Below are positions 1 through 5,770 of a DNA stretch of 7,035 nucleotides, in pieces. Within the stretch, counting starts at the first letter, position 1. Every line of letters starts with the position of its first letter. This DNA is from Gammaproteobacteria bacterium. Lineage in GTDB: Bacteria > Pseudomonadota > Gammaproteobacteria > SZUA-21. The notes under the pieces were generated by a model, which had not been told where the DNA came from, made no database searches, and saw only the letters and a program-made list of their open reading frames with translations. The DNA lies in contig QIKQ01000033.1 in NCBI GenBank assembly GCA_003233075.1, positions 1-7,035 of the forward strand, written 5' to 3'. Made by a program: the position numbers and the translations under genes.

Positions 1-189
1 ATAGATCTTGTCAAAACGTTAATCAAACAAACGACAACCACCACCACAGGGTTGAAAGTCTTTTCTCCCGTTACCAAAAAAATTTATAGAACAAGAAGAA
101 AGGTGGCTAGTGACTTCTACGAATGGGAAAATATTAGGGCAGACAAAAAACTGGGACAGTGGAATTACGTGATTAGTCCAGTAGCATAA
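1..189 (+). CDS. ISAzo13-family transposase, C-terminal end (partial)
   Basis: The gene enters from the left edge; 62 codons are visible, ending in TAA. The reading frame carries the C-terminal signature I know from ISAzo13-type (Rhodopirellula-type DDE) transposases: a threonine run followed by GLKV (residues 11-20), then a basic stretch, and LGQWNYVISP just before the stop (51-60). In that family the segment follows the DDE catalytic core, which would lie outside the window, so catalytic residues cannot be checked. The enzyme would cut and join the ends of its own IS. Just downstream comes the probable IS end and then the remnant of an interrupted gene on the other strand, as expected for an insertion. 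The family call rests on remembered motif similarity; whether the transposase is intact is unknown. Confidence 0.75.
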   Translation: MDLVKTLIKQTTTTTTGLKVFSPVTKKIYRTRRKVASDFYEWENIRADKKLGQWNYVISPVA

Positions 190-217
190 AACGGGAAGTT
201 ATTTCGTACCTATTCCC
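1..217 (+). mobile_element. Right end of an ISAzo13-type insertion sequence
   Basis: The transposase stop at 189 is followed by about 28 bases, including GGAAGTTATTTCG and TATTCCC, and then by DNA that reads as an amidotransferase gene on the minus strand. The amidotransferase-like reading stays family-like up to Leu40-Asp41 (about 218) and becomes unrelated sequence to its left, so I place the IS boundary near 217. The opposite IS end and the target duplication lie outside the window, so the exact boundary is inferred, with an error of perhaps 5 bases. Confidence 0.6.
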
Positions 218-340
218 ATCCAAATCATCAATTGGCACATCGAAATATTCGATATCAAATCCCGATTCACGAATTGGATTTTCAAAAACACCAAAATTTT
301 CAAAAAGAACATGACGTATGGCGATACAGACTTTTGGCAT
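218..340 (-). pseudogene. Glutamine amidotransferase-like gene, 5' remnant cut by an IS
   Basis: An ATG at 340 (minus strand) is preceded by GAAGGAA about 11 bases upstream. It opens 41 codons that resemble the N-terminus of class I (GMP-synthase-like) glutamine amidotransferases of about 230-240 residues: a hydrophobic first strand, then IRHVLFENFG (residues 8-17), then FDIEYFDVPIDDLD (28-41), the usual beta-alpha-beta start. Past codon 41 the frame runs into IS DNA and stops at 173-175, so the glutamine-hydrolysing Cys-His-Glu residues are gone and the product would be non-functional. It lies 35 bases downstream of the small thioredoxin-like gene on the same strand and was probably the third gene of that operon. 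The family assignment is from pattern memory; the interruption itself is clear. Confidence 0.65.
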
Positions 341-375
341 TATTTATACTTTCCTTCAAAATAAAAAAGCGGGTA

Positions 376-624
376 TCACACATAGTCTTCAATCGATGAG
401 TGATCATCAATTTTCCAGACCTTGCCATCAACGACAAGAGAAGGAAGGCGTATCACACCGAGCTCTATCGCTTCATTGCCTCGACTGTTGTCCATATCCA
501 AATTGACTGAATCAAAGTGATAATCACTGTTTTGCATGATCTGTTCAAATGTTGCTGAAACAGCAAGACAGATATTACACCCGTCATGGAATAAAATTGC
601 TGTGTTATTTTTATTTATAGACAT
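376..624 (-). CDS. Small thioredoxin-fold CxxC protein
   Basis: A protein of 82 residues. It begins with a hydrophobic strand and an active-site-like motif, FHDGCNICL (residues 12-20), with cysteines 16 and 19 in CxxC spacing. Near the C-terminus comes RLPSLVVDGKVW (59-70), which has the cis-proline (P61) and beta-hairpin typical of thioredoxin and glutaredoxin folds. This is about the minimum size for the fold. There is no signal peptide, so it is probably cytoplasmic, reducing or passing on disulfides. The start is supported by AGGAGA about 10 bases upstream. It lies 48 bases downstream of the redoxin gene on the same strand and 35 bases upstream of the truncated amidotransferase, suggesting one transcription unit. 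The partner protein is unknown; the adjacent redoxin is the obvious candidate. It could also be called glutaredoxin-like. Confidence 0.8.
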   Translation of the reverse strand: MSINKNNTAILFHDGCNICLAVSATFEQIMQNSDYHFDSVNLDMDNSRGNEAIELGVIRLPSLVVDGKVWKIDDHSSIEDYV

Positions 625-672
625 GTTGTACTTTTCTCCTTTATTTTAAATTAATAGAATTCGAGTGTTTTA

Positions 673-1224
673 CTATGACGTGCCCCCGTCCTTTATTGTA
701 CAGACGCCGCCTTGGTTTTCTTCAGTAATATCAACGAGAGAAGTAGCCTCTTCTTTCATCAAAGCCATTAATTCAGCACCAAGTGTCAAATCATCCTCAT
801 GCCCCGTTTTATGCTTTCGCAAGCGCCCTTGACGGTCAATCAAAATAATGGTCGGCGTACCATTCATACTATAATCACGCATTGTTTTAGGGATAGGATC
901 TTTATCATCACCTGATGGTGTATCAATACCCACGGGAAATTCAATACGGTATTCATGCATGAAAGCTTTTAAAGAATTTTCTTTCATTCCGTCGTGATGT
1001 TCGAATACGGTGTGAAGCCCAAGAACAACTAAATCATCACCAGAAAACATGGAATGAACGCGCCGCGCTTGCGGGATGGAATGCTCAACACACCCCGGGC
1101 AAAGCATTTGAAAAGCAAAAACTGCGACGACTTTTCCACGCAGTTTTTCGAGCGATAAATCTTCATCACTATTGAGCCATTTCTGAATATTAAGTTCCGG
1201 TGCTTGTCTTAATTTTTGAGTCAT
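673..1224 (-). CDS. Redoxin / TlpA-like thioredoxin-domain protein (CPGC)
   Basis: A protein of 183 residues with a peroxiredoxin/TlpA-type thioredoxin fold. After a short N-terminal segment (1-30) come the strand KVVAVFAFQM and the motif LCPGC (cysteines 42 and 45) at the start of the active-site helix. Then follow the strand DDLVVLGLHTVFEHHD (63-78), the family's inserted helix, and NGTPTIILIDRQG (121-133) with the cis-proline at 124. There is no signal peptide or lipobox, so it is probably cytoplasmic, unlike exported TlpA/ResA proteins. The C-terminal tail (about 160-183) lies outside the usual domain and adds a third cysteine (175). It probably reduces disulfides or peroxides; the substrate is unknown. 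The start follows a weak AGAGA box. A consensus -10 box lies 36 bases upstream, so it probably has its own promoter and heads the operon. Confidence 0.85.
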   Translation of the reverse strand: MTQKLRQAPELNIQKWLNSDEDLSLEKLRGKVVAVFAFQMLCPGCVEHSIPQARRVHSMFSGDDLVVLGLHTVFEHHDGMKENSLKAFMHEYRIEFPVGIDTPSGDDKDPIPKTMRDYSMNGTPTIILIDRQGRLRKHKTGHEDDLTLGAELMALMKEEATSLVDITEENQGGVCTIKDGGTS

Positions 1225-1225
1225 A

Positions 1226-1450
1226 TCAAAGTCTCTGTAAATTAGTGAGAGTCGTTTTGATTATATCGTTAGTGCTAGTGTAAACCTTTACATGAACAAC
1301 AGAAAAATCGACTATTTTAGTATTTCCGGTTTCGACTATAATTTTACCTGCCTTTGCTTTGGCATGTTCGTGGTTATTCTCAATTATATGAACATGATAC
1401 GTCAACACTTTGCCGGACACCCTATTCCATTTCGTTCTACTTATTTTCAT
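1226..1450 (-). CDS. Doubtful small hypothetical ORF upstream of the redoxin gene
   Basis: An open frame of 74 codons ends in TGA one base before the redoxin start, a spacing that would allow translational coupling. Against it: there is no recognisable ribosome binding site before the ATG at 1450 (the minus strand there reads TCTCCTG), the composition (many Lys, Thr, Val, Ile; a His-rich patch near residues 19-29) matches no family I know, and a consensus -10 box lies inside its 3' end. No signal peptide or membrane segment is visible. It may be a minor or decayed gene, or simply the redoxin gene's upstream region happening to be open. The plus strand also holds a similar-sized open frame here (1292-1480), which shows that open frames arise easily in this AT-rich stretch. 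Confidence 0.25.
   Translation of the reverse strand: MKISRTKWNRVSGKVLTYHVHIIENNHEHAKAKAGKIIVETGNTKIVDFSVVHVKVYTSTNDIIKTTLTNLQRL
1260..1265 (-). promoter_or_regulatory. Candidate -10 box of the redoxin operon
   Basis: On the minus strand there is a perfect TATAAT 36 bases before the redoxin ATG. No good -35 box sits at 16-18 bases; the TTTACA upstream is only 13 bases away, too close. Overlapping this region, the minus strand carries CACTAAC, a 7-base match to half of the MarR-type palindrome at 5737-5755. This could be a regulated promoter or chance. Confidence 0.35.
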
Positions 1451-1643
1451 AATCTACAGGAGACTAATAATCATTCGTAGCAGGCCTAATCACTTACCTC
1501 CTTCTCGTCATTTACTGTCATGAGGAGCATGTGTCGATAAAACGCGTTAGAGAATGCGAGCTTTCATTCTTAATGAAACTCGGGGATCTCAGGTGCCCCC
1601 AAATCCCGATGATTTGGATTCTCAAAATCAGGAGCATTTACAA

Positions 1644-1668
1644 GCAAGTCCTTAACCGGACATTGCTG
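1644..1668 (-). mobile_element. IS terminal inverted repeat, solo or remnant copy
   Basis: Read on the minus strand, this 25-base stretch begins CAGCAATGTCCGGTTA and ends ACTTGC. It matches 21 of 25 positions of the sequence at 6947-6971 (plus strand), which begins CAGCAGTGTCCGGTTA and also ends ACTTGC. The two copies are in inverted orientation with tips facing each other, as for ends of two related ISs lying outside the block 1669-6946. No transposase frame follows on the left before the redoxin genes, so this copy must be only a fragment. The IS family (IS4-like by general impression) is not established. Confidence 0.55.
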
Positions 1669-1725
1669 ATAATCAGTACGTATATTTACAGAATACTAAC
1701 TCATCTCTAACTCAAAGAATTCAAT

Positions 1726-1758
1726 ACTTACGAAGTAACACCCTGCAACAACGTAAGT
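1726..1758 (-). repeat. Inverted repeat after the lyase gene (weak terminator candidate)
   Basis: ACTTACG and CGTAAGT form a perfect 7-base stem around a 19-base loop, 17 bases past the stop of the DHDPS-like gene. On the minus strand no T-run follows, so it is not a standard Rho-independent terminator. It might stabilise the transcript's 3' end. Confidence 0.25.
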
Positions 1759-1775
1759 CACCTTCGCTTTACTGC

Positions 1776-2663
1776 TTATGCAACGCTGTTTAATTCAAGC
1801 AACATAGTTTTCAGTTGTTTTTGCTTTAACTCGGTTAAAGGCAACAGAGGTTTTCTCGGCCCGCCAATTGGCGTTCCTTGAATTGCGAAACCAGATTTAA
1901 CCGCTGCCGCTAAGCCCAACTGTACAATAAACTCAAGAAATTCATATTGCTGATAAAACAACTCCCTCGCCTTTTCGTTATCGCTTTGTTTAACGGCATC
2001 AAATAACTGCTTTGGTTGCTTTCCAATTAGGCAAGGTGCAACAGTACACCAGCCGCTCGCTCCCGCATTAAAGGCTTCTAGCGCCATATGATTACAACCA
2101 TTAAAAAATGGTACTTTCCCGTTCGAAAGTTTATAGATCTTATGCATACGCTGAATATCGCCGGTACTATCTTTTATCATGCATGTATTTGTGATGTCGT
2201 TAACCATCTTCAGCATGAACTGAGGTGACATATCAACACCACAAGTTGCGGGGTTGTTGTAGATCATAATCGGTAAAGGCGTTGCATTTGAAATGCTTTC
2301 ATAATGGCCGAATATTTCATCTTCGTTTAACTTGTAATAAGAGAACGGCGATACCATTATCATGTCGACACCTACTTGATAAGCATACTGCGCACGTTTT
2401 ATTGACTGGGCCGTGGTCAACTCGGCAATACCGATCACAACGGGTACCCTATGGTTAACATGCTTCACTGTATATTCAGCCACTTGCTGCCATTCATTTT
2501 CAGTTAAATAAGCGGCTTCACCAGCGCTGCCTAACGCAGCAATTGCATCTACCTGTGCTTCAAGTAAGGTATCGATAACGCGACCTAAATTATCAAAATC
2601 TACATTGCCATTATCATCGCTAAAAGGTGTGACTGGGTAGCCAACAATACCTGATAAATTCAT
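1776..2663 (-). CDS. DHDPS/NAL-superfamily lyase (dihydrodipicolinate synthase family, not DapA)
   Basis: A class I aldolase-type TIM barrel of 295 residues, the normal family length. GSAGEA (45-50) matches the substrate-binding GTTGE loop, IYNNPATCG (134-142) carries the active-site tyrosine 135, MIKDSTGD (162-169) carries the Schiff-base lysine 164, and GTPIGGPRKPLLPL (263-276) is the family's C-terminal signature. Three DapA features are missing: the Thr-Thr pair of the proton relay (here Ser46-Ala47), the relay tyrosine of the TPYY loop (here SPFS), and the arginine after NVPS (here Thr140). It therefore probably acts on a 2-oxo acid other than aspartate semialdehyde. The start at 2663 follows AAGGA at 7 bases; the frame is open 20 codons further up but there overlaps the aldolase gene and lacks a site. 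It is the second gene of a tight operon: the upstream stop overlaps this ribosome binding site. The substrate is unknown. Confidence 0.88.
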   Translation of the reverse strand: MNLSGIVGYPVTPFSDDNGNVDFDNLGRVIDTLLEAQVDAIAALGSAGEAAYLTENEWQQVAEYTVKHVNHRVPVVIGIAELTTAQSIKRAQYAYQVGVDMIMVSPFSYYKLNEDEIFGHYESISNATPLPIMIYNNPATCGVDMSPQFMLKMVNDITNTCMIKDSTGDIQRMHKIYKLSNGKVPFFNGCNHMALEAFNAGASGWCTVAPCLIGKQPKQLFDAVKQSDNEKARELFYQQYEFLEFIVQLGLAAAVKSGFAIQGTPIGGPRKPLLPLTELKQKQLKTMLLELNSVA

Positions 2664-2673
2664 TATTTTTTCC

Positions 2674-3453
2674 TTATATACAATCGGTGTGAGTTTTAAG
2701 CGCTTGTCTTGCGTAATACGCAAAATTTATTTTATTTCGTTTATCGGTAGAAACCCAATCGTGAGCTTCTTGGGCTAATTTAGCCGGCAAAGGTTGAATT
2801 TGTCCGGCAGACATAGCGAGTAGTTGTAATTTAGCGGCGCGTTCAATTAAGATAGCCAGATTACACGCTTCTTCAATAGTTCTACCGGTGACAAGTTGGC
2901 CATGATGAGCAAGAAAAACGGCTCGGTTTTTTCCTAAGGCTTTAGAAATAATGATGCCTTCTTCGTTGCCTACCGGTACACCCGGCCAATCAGCTACAAA
3001 TGAGCAATCGTTGTACAAACCACAGATATCCATTTGAGAAATAACCAGAGGCACTTTCAACATTGATAATGCTGCGATATAAGTAGGGTGTGTGTGAACA
3101 ATACAGTTAACTTCTGGATGTTCTTTATAAATCCACGTATGAAAGCGATTAGCGGGATTAGCCATACCCTCGCCGTCTAATGGTTTAAGGTCATGATCTA
3201 CTTCCATCAAGCTAGCCGCGGTAATTTCATCAAACCCTAAACCAAACCTTTGCGTTAGGAAGGTATTCGATTTGTCAGAACGGCTGGTGATCTGCCCTGC
3301 CAAACCAACATCATGACCTTTGTCAAATAAGATCCGACATGTCAACGCCAGCTTTTGACGATCGGTTAGATTTACATCCTGGATCAGATTTTTCATATCC
3401 GTTTGGGCACTTATCATTAACTCTTCTTTTGGTGAAGAAGCTGTTTTCATCAT
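2674..3453 (-). CDS. Class II aldolase/adducin-family protein
   Basis: A protein of 259 residues, close to the usual family size. An N-terminal helical lead (1-45) is followed by GHDVGLAGQITSR (47-59), FLTQRFGLGFDEIT (65-78), the metal-binding HTHP (His120, His122) and HHGQ (third His at 184), then a helical C-terminus. These are the zinc-ligand positions of fuculose- and ribulose-phosphate aldolases. The segment that holds the catalytic Glu73 in FucA (SSEWRFH) here reads NPANRFH (99-105), with no acidic residue, so the chemistry may differ from classic phosphate-sugar aldolases. The start at 3453 has GGAGA about 6 bases upstream; an adjacent second ATG is possible. The TAA stop at 2674 lies inside the ribosome binding site of the lyase gene, so the two are translated together. 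Expression is probably controlled by the divergent MocR gene. The substrate is unknown. Confidence 0.88.
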   Translation of the reverse strand: MMKTASSPKEELMISAQTDMKNLIQDVNLTDRQKLALTCRILFDKGHDVGLAGQITSRSDKSNTFLTQRFGLGFDEITAASLMEVDHDLKPLDGEGMANPANRFHTWIYKEHPEVNCIVHTHPTYIAALSMLKVPLVISQMDICGLYNDCSFVADWPGVPVGNEEGIIISKALGKNRAVFLAHHGQLVTGRTIEEACNLAILIERAAKLQLLAMSAGQIQPLPAKLAQEAHDWVSTDKRNKINFAYYARQALKTHTDCI

Positions 3454-3492
3454 AAGTTTCTCCGTATCTTTGTTTTTCTTTAATGATTAAGG

Positions 3493-3555
3493 CAAGATAG
3501 CAAGATACTGGATTACTAATAACATCCAGATTTAACAACTCTAATGGTCCAGATT
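3493..3555. promoter_or_regulatory. Repeat-rich operator region between the aldolase and MocR genes
   Basis: Three repeat patterns lie in the 111-base divergent gap. CAAGATA occurs twice in tandem with 8-base spacing (3493-3499, 3501-3507). CTGGAT (3508-3513) and ATCCAG (3524-3529) form a perfect inverted repeat around a 10-base spacer. TCCAGATT is repeated directly at 3525-3532 and 3548-3555, 23 bases apart, about two helical turns. MocR/GabR regulators are known to bind direct and inverted repeats in such gaps between their own gene and the target. The repeats are seen directly; the binding role is inferred. No strong -35/-10 pair stands out on either strand. Confidence 0.5.
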
Positions 3556-3564
3556 GAGGGCAGT

Positions 3565-5025
3565 ATGTTAAGACCTTGGCAAACGCATTTTTGGTTGGAA
3601 GGTAGCACAGGCAAAACATTTCATGCTCGATTATTAAATAAGCTAATAACTGATATTAAGAATGGACGCCTCGCACCCGGCACCATGCTGCCGGGATCAC
3701 GCTCCTTAGCAAAGCAATTAGAGGTTAACCGAAAAACGGTTCAACAAGTCTACGAAGAACTTGAATCTCAGGGCTGGATAGTGAGCAAACCTAGATCGGG
3801 TACATTTGTTTCAAATATGCTTCCTGAGCAAGGACTCTCTGAAGAGAATAAGCTGCTAATAAGTAACATAAATAATACTAAGCCAGCTTCAAATCTGGTA
3901 GAGAATATTTATCAAGATTCAGTCCGTACTGGTATTAACATATCGGGTGAAAATGACGGTATTCCAGATACACGACTGATCCCATATAAAATACTTGCCA
4001 GAGCATATAGAAGAGCGTGCATTAGCTTAAGTCGCCATTCAAATCTCGGTTATGGGGATCCTAGGGGTACTAAGCAACTACGCGATTCAATCCAAAAAAT
4101 GTTGACTGATGATAGGTTTATGAATTGCTCTTCTGAACAGATTTGCATCGTCAGGGGAAGTCAAATGGGCATATATCTGGCCTCTAGAGTATTAGACCCA
4201 AATAAGGGGGCTATTATTGTGGAAGAGATGTGTTATGCGCCAGCAAAAGCGGCATTTGAATCAAATGGCTTTAAAATATTAACGTGTAAATTAGATCACC
4301 ATGGTTTAAACATCTTAGCGTTGGAAAAACTATTAACTCAACATGAGGTAGCGGGTATTTATATTACGCCTCATCATCAATATCCCACGACCGTATGCTT
4401 GCCAATGGATAGAAGGCTAAATTTGCTCAAATTATCTAAGCAGTATCAATTTTCTGTGATAGAAGACGATTATGACCACGAGTTTCATTACGAAGCAAAA
4501 CCAATCCCCCCGCTTGCCAGTCTGCCTAACTCAGAAAATGTTGTGCACATAGGTTCAATGTCGAAGGTATTTGCTCCCGGCCTAAGAGTAGGTTATCTAG
4601 CTGCCGATAAGATATTTATTGAAAGAGCAGCGCAAGAAATTGTGCTTATTGACAGACAAGGCAACACAATAACTGAGCACGTGTTATCAGACTTAATGGA
4701 ATCAGGTGAAGTAAAGCGGCATATTCGTAAAGCCAGGAAGCAATACGAAGCGAGAAGAAATTTTGCCGCAAGTGAATTCTGTCGGGTGTTTGGCGATAAT
4801 ATTTCATTCAATTTACCTACCGGAGGAATGGCGCTATGGGTCGACATTTCAAAACTCGTAGCAGGAAGAAAAATAGACAATTTACAGAACAAAGACTCTA
4901 ACTTAAGTACACTTTACAGTGATGATTCAGAAGAGCCTAGCCACATTCGCTTTGGTTTCGGTGCGATCACTGAAAAAGAGATCACTCAGTCAATAGAAAA
5001 GTTATCTCAAACATTAAAGCAATAA
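3565..5025 (+). CDS. MocR/GabR-type regulator (GntR winged helix fused to a PLP aminotransferase domain)
   Basis: A protein of 486 residues, the normal size for MocR regulators. Residues about 20-85 form a GntR winged helix (RLAPGTMLPGSRSLAKQL, 35-52, then NRKTVQQVYEELESQGW, 55-71). A linker follows (about 88-130), then a type I aminotransferase fold: SNLGYGDPRG (159-168), VIEDDYDHEF (298-307) with Asp301 and Tyr303 for PLP, and GSMSKVFAPGLRVG (330-343) with the PLP lysine 334. The Asp-to-Lys distance (33) equals that of GabR. IRFGFG (461-466) holds the candidate carboxylate-binding Arg462. I chose the start at 3565 because GAGGG precedes it by 4 bases; the ATG at 3544 (7 codons more) has none. 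It probably senses an amino acid or amine through PLP and regulates the divergent aldolase-lyase operon and itself. Confidence 0.9.
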   Translation: MLRPWQTHFWLEGSTGKTFHARLLNKLITDIKNGRLAPGTMLPGSRSLAKQLEVNRKTVQQVYEELESQGWIVSKPRSGTFVSNMLPEQGLSEENKLLISNINNTKPASNLVENIYQDSVRTGINISGENDGIPDTRLIPYKILARAYRRACISLSRHSNLGYGDPRGTKQLRDSIQKMLTDDRFMNCSSEQICIVRGSQMGIYLASRVLDPNKGAIIVEEMCYAPAKAAFESNGFKILTCKLDHHGLNILALEKLLTQHEVAGIYITPHHQYPTTVCLPMDRRLNLLKLSKQYQFSVIEDDYDHEFHYEAKPIPPLASLPNSENVVHIGSMSKVFAPGLRVGYLAADKIFIERAAQEIVLIDRQGNTITEHVLSDLMESGEVKRHIRKARKQYEARRNFAASEFCRVFGDNISFNLPTGGMALWVDISKLVAGRKIDNLQNKDSNLSTLYSDDSEEPSHIRFGFGAITEKEITQSIEKLSQTLKQ

Positions 5026-5096
5026 CATAATCTTGCTAAGGGCCGGTCATTCCTAACCTAAGTTTTGCGTGGCCGGGGCCGTTAGTTGTCCCGCTT
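5026..5096. other. Gap between convergent MocR and MarR genes
   Basis: This 71-base gap contains GGCCGG near 5041 and GGCCGGGGCC near 5072. I find no convincing stem with a T-run, so termination here is not explained by a standard hairpin. Confidence 0.4.
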
Positions 5097-5696
5097 TCAT
5101 TTTGTTTTTTTATGCTCAGGACAATCCAGTCGCAATGCAATGGCAGGTAAATCGACTTTCATCAAATGGCAGTGAAAGCCATCTTTGTGCTTTTCATAAT
5201 AATGACAAGAATAACACATACGACTGGTGATCAAGCCCGCTTTACTGAAAAAGCCTAACATCTTCAGATTTGATTCAGACAAACGTTCTAATTCATTTTT
5301 ATCCATTGATTTCAAATGGCCCGCCATTGCCAAGCCGAAATGGCTCAATTCATTCACCATAACTTTCGCTGTTTGTGCAATGTTCAGGTGAAATGCTCTT
5401 GCATCATTGGGGTTGTATATTTTTTCCAAATACCCTTTGTTTACGAGCGTCTTGAGTGAATCACTTGCCGTTGCTTTTGTGACAGAAAATTCATCCGCCA
5501 GTTGCGTCACCGAGCATAATTTAGCCGGATGTTCGGCGATAAATATAAGTAACTGGGTTTGCAGCGGTGTTAACTTATATTTTTTTGCCGTGTCCTGTAG
5601 GCTACTTTTAAAAACAGTCGATAAACGTTCAATACCAGCAACGACTTTCGCTTCAATGTTCTCTATTTGTTCTAGAGGAGAAAATACGTTTTTCAT
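5097..5696 (-). CDS. MarR-family regulator with C-terminal four-cysteine tail
   Basis: A protein of 199 residues. Residues about 40-125 form the MarR winged helix: LTPLQTQLLIFIAEH (42-56), the HTH pair SVTQLADEFSVTKATASDSLKTL (split at about 70, recognition helix 71-84), and a wing with NPNDAR (95-100). Past the usual end of MarR (about 150 residues) comes a tail with four cysteines, 161, 164, 176 and 192, in a Cx2Cx11Cx15C pattern, ending DCPEH. I recall this tail on a subset of MarR proteins. It could bind a metal or iron-sulfur cluster or act as a thiol switch; His166, His175 and His177 lie nearby. The start at 5696 follows TTAAGG. A perfect palindrome 41-59 bases upstream suggests autoregulation. 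It stands downstream of the rof remnant on the same strand and ends tail-to-tail with the MocR gene. Targets are unknown. Confidence 0.87.
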   Translation of the reverse strand: MKNVFSPLEQIENIEAKVVAGIERLSTVFKSSLQDTAKKYKLTPLQTQLLIFIAEHPAKLCSVTQLADEFSVTKATASDSLKTLVNKGYLEKIYNPNDARAFHLNIAQTAKVMVNELSHFGLAMAGHLKSMDKNELERLSESNLKMLGFFSKAGLITSRMCYSCHYYEKHKDGFHCHLMKVDLPAIALRLDCPEHKKTK

Positions 5697-5736
5697 TAAA
5701 TGCCTTAATTTAGCTGGGGTCAGCGCTTGCGCAACA

Positions 5737-5755
5737 GTGTTAGTACCACTAACAC
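5737..5755. promoter_or_regulatory. Perfect 19-bp palindrome, probable MarR operator
   Basis: GTGTTAGT-acc-ACTAACAC is a perfect inverted repeat with 8-base arms, sized as expected for a dimeric MarR regulator. It is centred 50 bases upstream of the MarR-type start. On the minus strand a TATAAG (5755-5760) abuts it, a possible -10 with a poor -35, so the start of transcription would fall inside the palindrome. That position would suit repression of its own gene. Confidence 0.6.
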
Positions 5756-5770
5756 TTATACCTTGTTCCG

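Larger units (their letters stand above)
1451..1775. other. Intergenic region with hairpins and an IS-end remnant
   Basis: I see no convincing gene here. From left to right it holds: an inverted repeat TTTCATT-ctt-AATGAAA (1562-1578), extendable by GAG/CTC with one bulged base; a hairpin CCAAATC-ccgat-GATTTGG (1599-1617) with no following T-run; the IS-end sequence at 1644-1668; and an inverted repeat at 1726-1758. The hairpins and the IS tip suggest that part of this region (perhaps 1500-1668) is the sub-terminal part of a decayed IS. A plus-strand frame stays open from 1657 to 1793 but has no start codon with a ribosome binding site. Confidence 0.5.

Noticed and set aside
318..506. Plus-strand open frame of 62 codons
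   Set aside because: It is antisense to the small CxxC gene and the amidotransferase remnant, has no ribosome binding site, and its residue make-up is not protein-like.
1292..1480. Plus-strand open frame of 62 codons with a hydrophobic stretch
   Set aside because: There is no ribosome binding site and no family resemblance; it lies opposite another doubtful frame in AT-rich DNA.
1599..1617. Hairpin considered as a Rho-independent terminator
   Set aside because: No T-run follows the stem on either strand.
2664..2723. Longer start for the DHDPS-like lyase (20 extra codons)
   Set aside because: The extension overlaps the aldolase gene and is not family-like; AAGGA stands 7 bases before the internal ATG at 2663.
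3323..3619. Minus-strand open frame of 98 codons
   Set aside because: It spans the divergent promoter gap and overlaps the clear aldolase and MocR reading frames out of phase.
4593..4892. Minus-strand open frame of 99 codons
   Set aside because: It lies wholly inside the MocR gene on the other strand; it is a shadow of the aminotransferase domain.
5041..5081. GGCCGG repeats between MocR and MarR considered as a bidirectional terminator
   Set aside because: The copies are direct, not inverted, and form no convincing long stem.
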